Made by a program: the position numbers and the translations under genes. From Pseudoclavibacter sp. AY1H1 (GTDB taxonomy: Bacteria; Actinomycetota; Actinomycetes; Actinomycetales; Microbacteriaceae), in the NCBI RefSeq assembly GCF_002931055.1, contig NZ_PSXX01000007.1, positions 62,001 through 126,000 of the forward strand: 64,000 bases of DNA, given 5' to 3'. The number at the start of each line of letters is the position of its first letter. The stretch's first letter is position 1. The notes below the pieces were generated by a model that made no database searches, was not told where the DNA came from, and worked only from the letters and a program-made list of their open reading frames with translations. Shown here in pieces: positions 62,596-64,000 of the stretch.

Positions 62596-63087
62596 TCAGT
62601 CGAGGCGGCGAGGGCCGGCTCCTCCGCCGGCGAGGGCATCGTCGGGGTTGAGGAGCCCGCAGGCCTTCATCGACAGGCAACCGCAGCCGATGCATCCCAT
62701 GAGCTCGTGCTCGAGGCGCTCGATGCCGCGCCGCCGTTCCTCGAGCGTCCGCTTCCACCGCCGCGAAGCGCGCTGCCAGTCCTCCTGGCTGGGCGTCGCA
62801 TCGCTCGGCAGGTCGGCAAACGCGTCCTGCACGTCAGACAGGGGAATGCCGAGGCGCTTCGCGACCGAGATGAGCGAGACTCGCCGAATCATGTGGCGGG
62901 CGTAGCGACGCTGGTTGCCGGCGGTGCGCACCGCGGCGATCAGCTCGAGTTCCTCGTAGAAGCGCAGCGCGGATGCGGCGACGCCCGTCCGACGAACCAT
63001 GTCGCTCACCGTGAGCAGCTCGTCGGAGATGTGCGGCTGCCCCGGGGCCCGATCGAGCGCCTCTGTGTCCTTGCGTGTCTCGCTCAC
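62596..63087 (-). CDS. soxR: Redox-sensing MerR-family regulator SoxR
   Basis: 163 residues. MerR helix-turn-helix LLTVSDMVRRTGVAASALRFYEE, dimer helix, and the [2Fe-2S] cluster cysteines C132, C135, C137 and C143 in CIGCGCLSMKAC, the exact SoxR spacing C-x2-C-x-C-x5-C. It senses superoxide or redox-cycling compounds and activates promoters with a 19-bp spacer. Such a promoter lies in the gap to the divergent flavin reductase gene. GTG start at 63087. Confidence 0.96.
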   Translation of the reverse strand: MSETRKDTEALDRAPGQPHISDELLTVSDMVRRTGVAASALRFYEELELIAAVRTAGNQRRYARHMIRRVSLISVAKRLGIPLSDVQDAFADLPSDATPSQEDWQRASRRWKRTLEERRRGIERLEHELMGCIGCGCLSMKACGLLNPDDALAGGGAGPRRLD

Positions 63088-63108
63088 AGTGAAATCCCAC
63101 CGTTCGAA

Positions 63109-63139
63109 TTGACTTCAACCTTACTTTAGGTTCTAGCCT
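63109..63139 (+). promoter_or_regulatory. SoxR-type promoter with 19-bp spacer
   Basis: TTGACT (63109-63114), 19 bp, TAGCCT (63134-63139). The spacer contains ACTTCAA and TTTAGGT in the arrangement of a SoxR box (ACCTCAA ... TTGAGGT) with two mismatches. It points to the flavin reductase gene 64 bp downstream. Confidence 0.65.
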
Positions 63140-63202
63140 CGAAGAGGAAACGCACACGCAACTCCGATCACCGTCCTCCAGAACAGGCAGAGAGCCCACT
63201 CG

Positions 63203-63742
63203 ATGACAGAACCCGCCCCCGAGGCACCAGTCCCAGCGGCGTTGCCCCAAGCAGCGCTGGCAGAAGAGTTCAAGGCCGCCTTCAGGGAGCACCCCGCAGC
63301 CGTCGCCATCATCGCGGCCCAGACCGCGAACGGCCCCGTCGGCCTCACCGCATCGAGCGTGAGCTCCGTCGCCGTCGACCCCGCCACGCTCTCGTTCTCC
63401 GTGACGCGGGCCACCGGCAGCGCCGGCGGACTCCTCGAAGCCGGCGACGTCACCGTGAACCTCCTCAGCCACGAGCAGGAGCAGATCGCCCTCGACTTCG
63501 CCCGCAGCGGCGCCCCACGTTTCACTCCGGAACAGGGCTGGGATCACTTCCCCACGGGCGAGCCCTTCCTCCCCGAGGCTCGCGAGACGCTGCGCTGCCG
63601 CATCGCCAGCACCGTCAAGGTCGGCGGCTCGACCATCGTGCTCGCCGAGGTCCTCGAGGTCCTGCACGGCAGCACGGTCCCGCCGCTCATGTACCAGAAC
63701 CGCCGCTTCGGCCGCCTCGACGCCGCCACGTTCGGCGACTGA
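63203..63742 (+). CDS. Flavin reductase domain protein
   Basis: 179 residues. Flavin_Reduct pattern: [45 protein letters not shown]-type core (read as [17 protein letters not shown]), [16 protein letters not shown] and a C-terminal [14 protein letters not shown]. Supplies reduced FMN/FAD or acts as an NAD(P)H:flavin oxidoreductase. It sits under the SoxR-type promoter, divergent from soxR, and before superoxide dismutase, so it is likely redox-stress induced. A 12-bp repeat array begins at its last codons. Confidence 0.9.
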   Translation: MTEPAPEAPVPAALPQAALAEEFKAAFREHPAAVAIIAAQTANGPVGLTASSVSSVAVDPATLSFSVTRATGSAGGLLEAGDVTVNLLSHEQEQIALDFARSGAPRFTPEQGWDHFPTGEPFLPEARETLRCRIASTVKVGGSTIVLAEVLEVLHGSTVPPLMYQNRRFGRLDAATFGD

Positions 63743-63797
63743 ACCCGCGACTGAACCCGCGCCGCAACCCGCCGCATCAACCCGCGACCGAACCCGC
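63737..63797. repeat. Five imperfect 12-bp repeats
   Basis: Unit GACTGAACCCGC at 63737-63748 and 63749-63760, then degenerate copies at 63761-63772, 63774-63785 and 63786-63797. The first unit contains the stop codon of the flavin reductase gene. Confidence 0.75.
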
Positions 63798-63867
63798 GAT
63801 TCGGCCGCCCCTCACACCACCCAAACTCACCAATACCGCAGAACACGACAGAAAGAGGGTCACACCA

Positions 63868-64000
63868 TGACCGCATACACCCTTCCCGACCTGGCCTACG
63901 ACTACTCCGCCCTCGCCCCGAGCATCAGCGGCGAGATCATGGAGCTGCACCACTCGAAGCACCACGCCACCTACGTGAAGGGCGCGAACACGGCGCTCGA
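63868..64000 (+). CDS. Fe/Mn superoxide dismutase (partial, right edge)
   Basis: The first 44 residues are visible: [18 protein letters not shown], then [30 protein letters not shown] and the [10 protein letters not shown] segment with the first metal-ligand His are diagnostic of Fe/Mn superoxide dismutases, which convert superoxide to O2 and H2O2. AAAGAGGG lies before the ATG. Downstream of the SoxR-type promoter and flavin reductase, 125 bp apart. The metal preference lies beyond the edge. Confidence 0.93.

Overview
The window is high-GC DNA from an actinobacterium, most likely a Microbacteriaceae-type organism. The base for this is the gene repertoire (DUF222-HNH protein, DUF3072, DUF4333, fused CopD-CtaG protein, VIT protein with a ferritin-like N-terminus, dCTP deaminase of the actinobacterial type), many GTG starts, leaderless TANNNT-N6-start promoters, and frequent GGATGC/GCATCC words. 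No phage, integrase, transposase or CRISPR array was seen. It reads as ordinary chromosome rich in small catabolic cassettes, each with its own regulator or operator.

Layout. 1-4.7 kb: HMG-CoA lyase (cut by the left edge), class III CoA-transferase and a GntP-type permease, divergent from a 2-hydroxyacid dehydrogenase across a shared operator; this looks like uptake and cleavage of a 3-hydroxy-3-methylglutarate-like diacid. 4.7-7.5 kb: methyltransferase and luciferase-like oxidoreductase. 7.6-10.7 kb: an envelope cassette (trypsin-like lipoprotein, second lipoprotein, Gln-rich DUF4333 protein). 10.8-17.5 kb: NUDIX, VIT, dcd, a 57-residue membrane protein, a Tat-type secreted protein, tRNA-Gly, DUF3072, a double VOC protein, cardiolipin synthase. 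17.5-20 kb: TetR with tandem operators and a DHA2 drug exporter. 20-25.2 kb: SOS-box HNH nuclease plus overlapping unknown gene, DedA, MFS, and a small membrane gene between two related hairpins. 25.3-30.1 kb: four-carbon acid sugar cassette (permease, dehydrogenase, DUF1537 kinase, FadR-type regulator with two operators). 30.2-35.7 kb: MerR, MATE, MarR and a FdhF/YdeP molybdo-oxidoreductase. 35.7-40.4 kb: AraC, a second Tat-type secreted paralogue, DUF3253, hydrolase, APC permease. 40.5-45.9 kb: LysR and a tightly overlapping operon YjbQ - FGGY kinase - xylose-isomerase-like TIM barrel - TPI-like protein - SDR, resembling tetritol/tetrulose catabolism. 46-53.4 kb: formaldehyde dehydrogenase, NmrA-like reductase, sarcosine-oxidase-like enzyme, TetR, APC permease and saccharopine-dehydrogenase-like protein. 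53.6-60.4 kb: ribokinase, DUF6157, a P-loop kinase with an apparent frameshift, YceI, Pif1-like helicase, CopD-CtaG, HU. 60.6-64 kb: acyl-CoA synthetase, tandem hairpins, then a superoxide-response group: soxR, a divergent SoxR-type promoter, flavin reductase and the start of superoxide dismutase.

The best candidates for something new are the YjbQ-headed tetrose-like operon, the HMG-type diacid cassette, the SOS-box HNH nuclease with its overlapping partner, the protease/lipoprotein/DUF4333 envelope cassette, and a set of intergenic long-stem hairpins.
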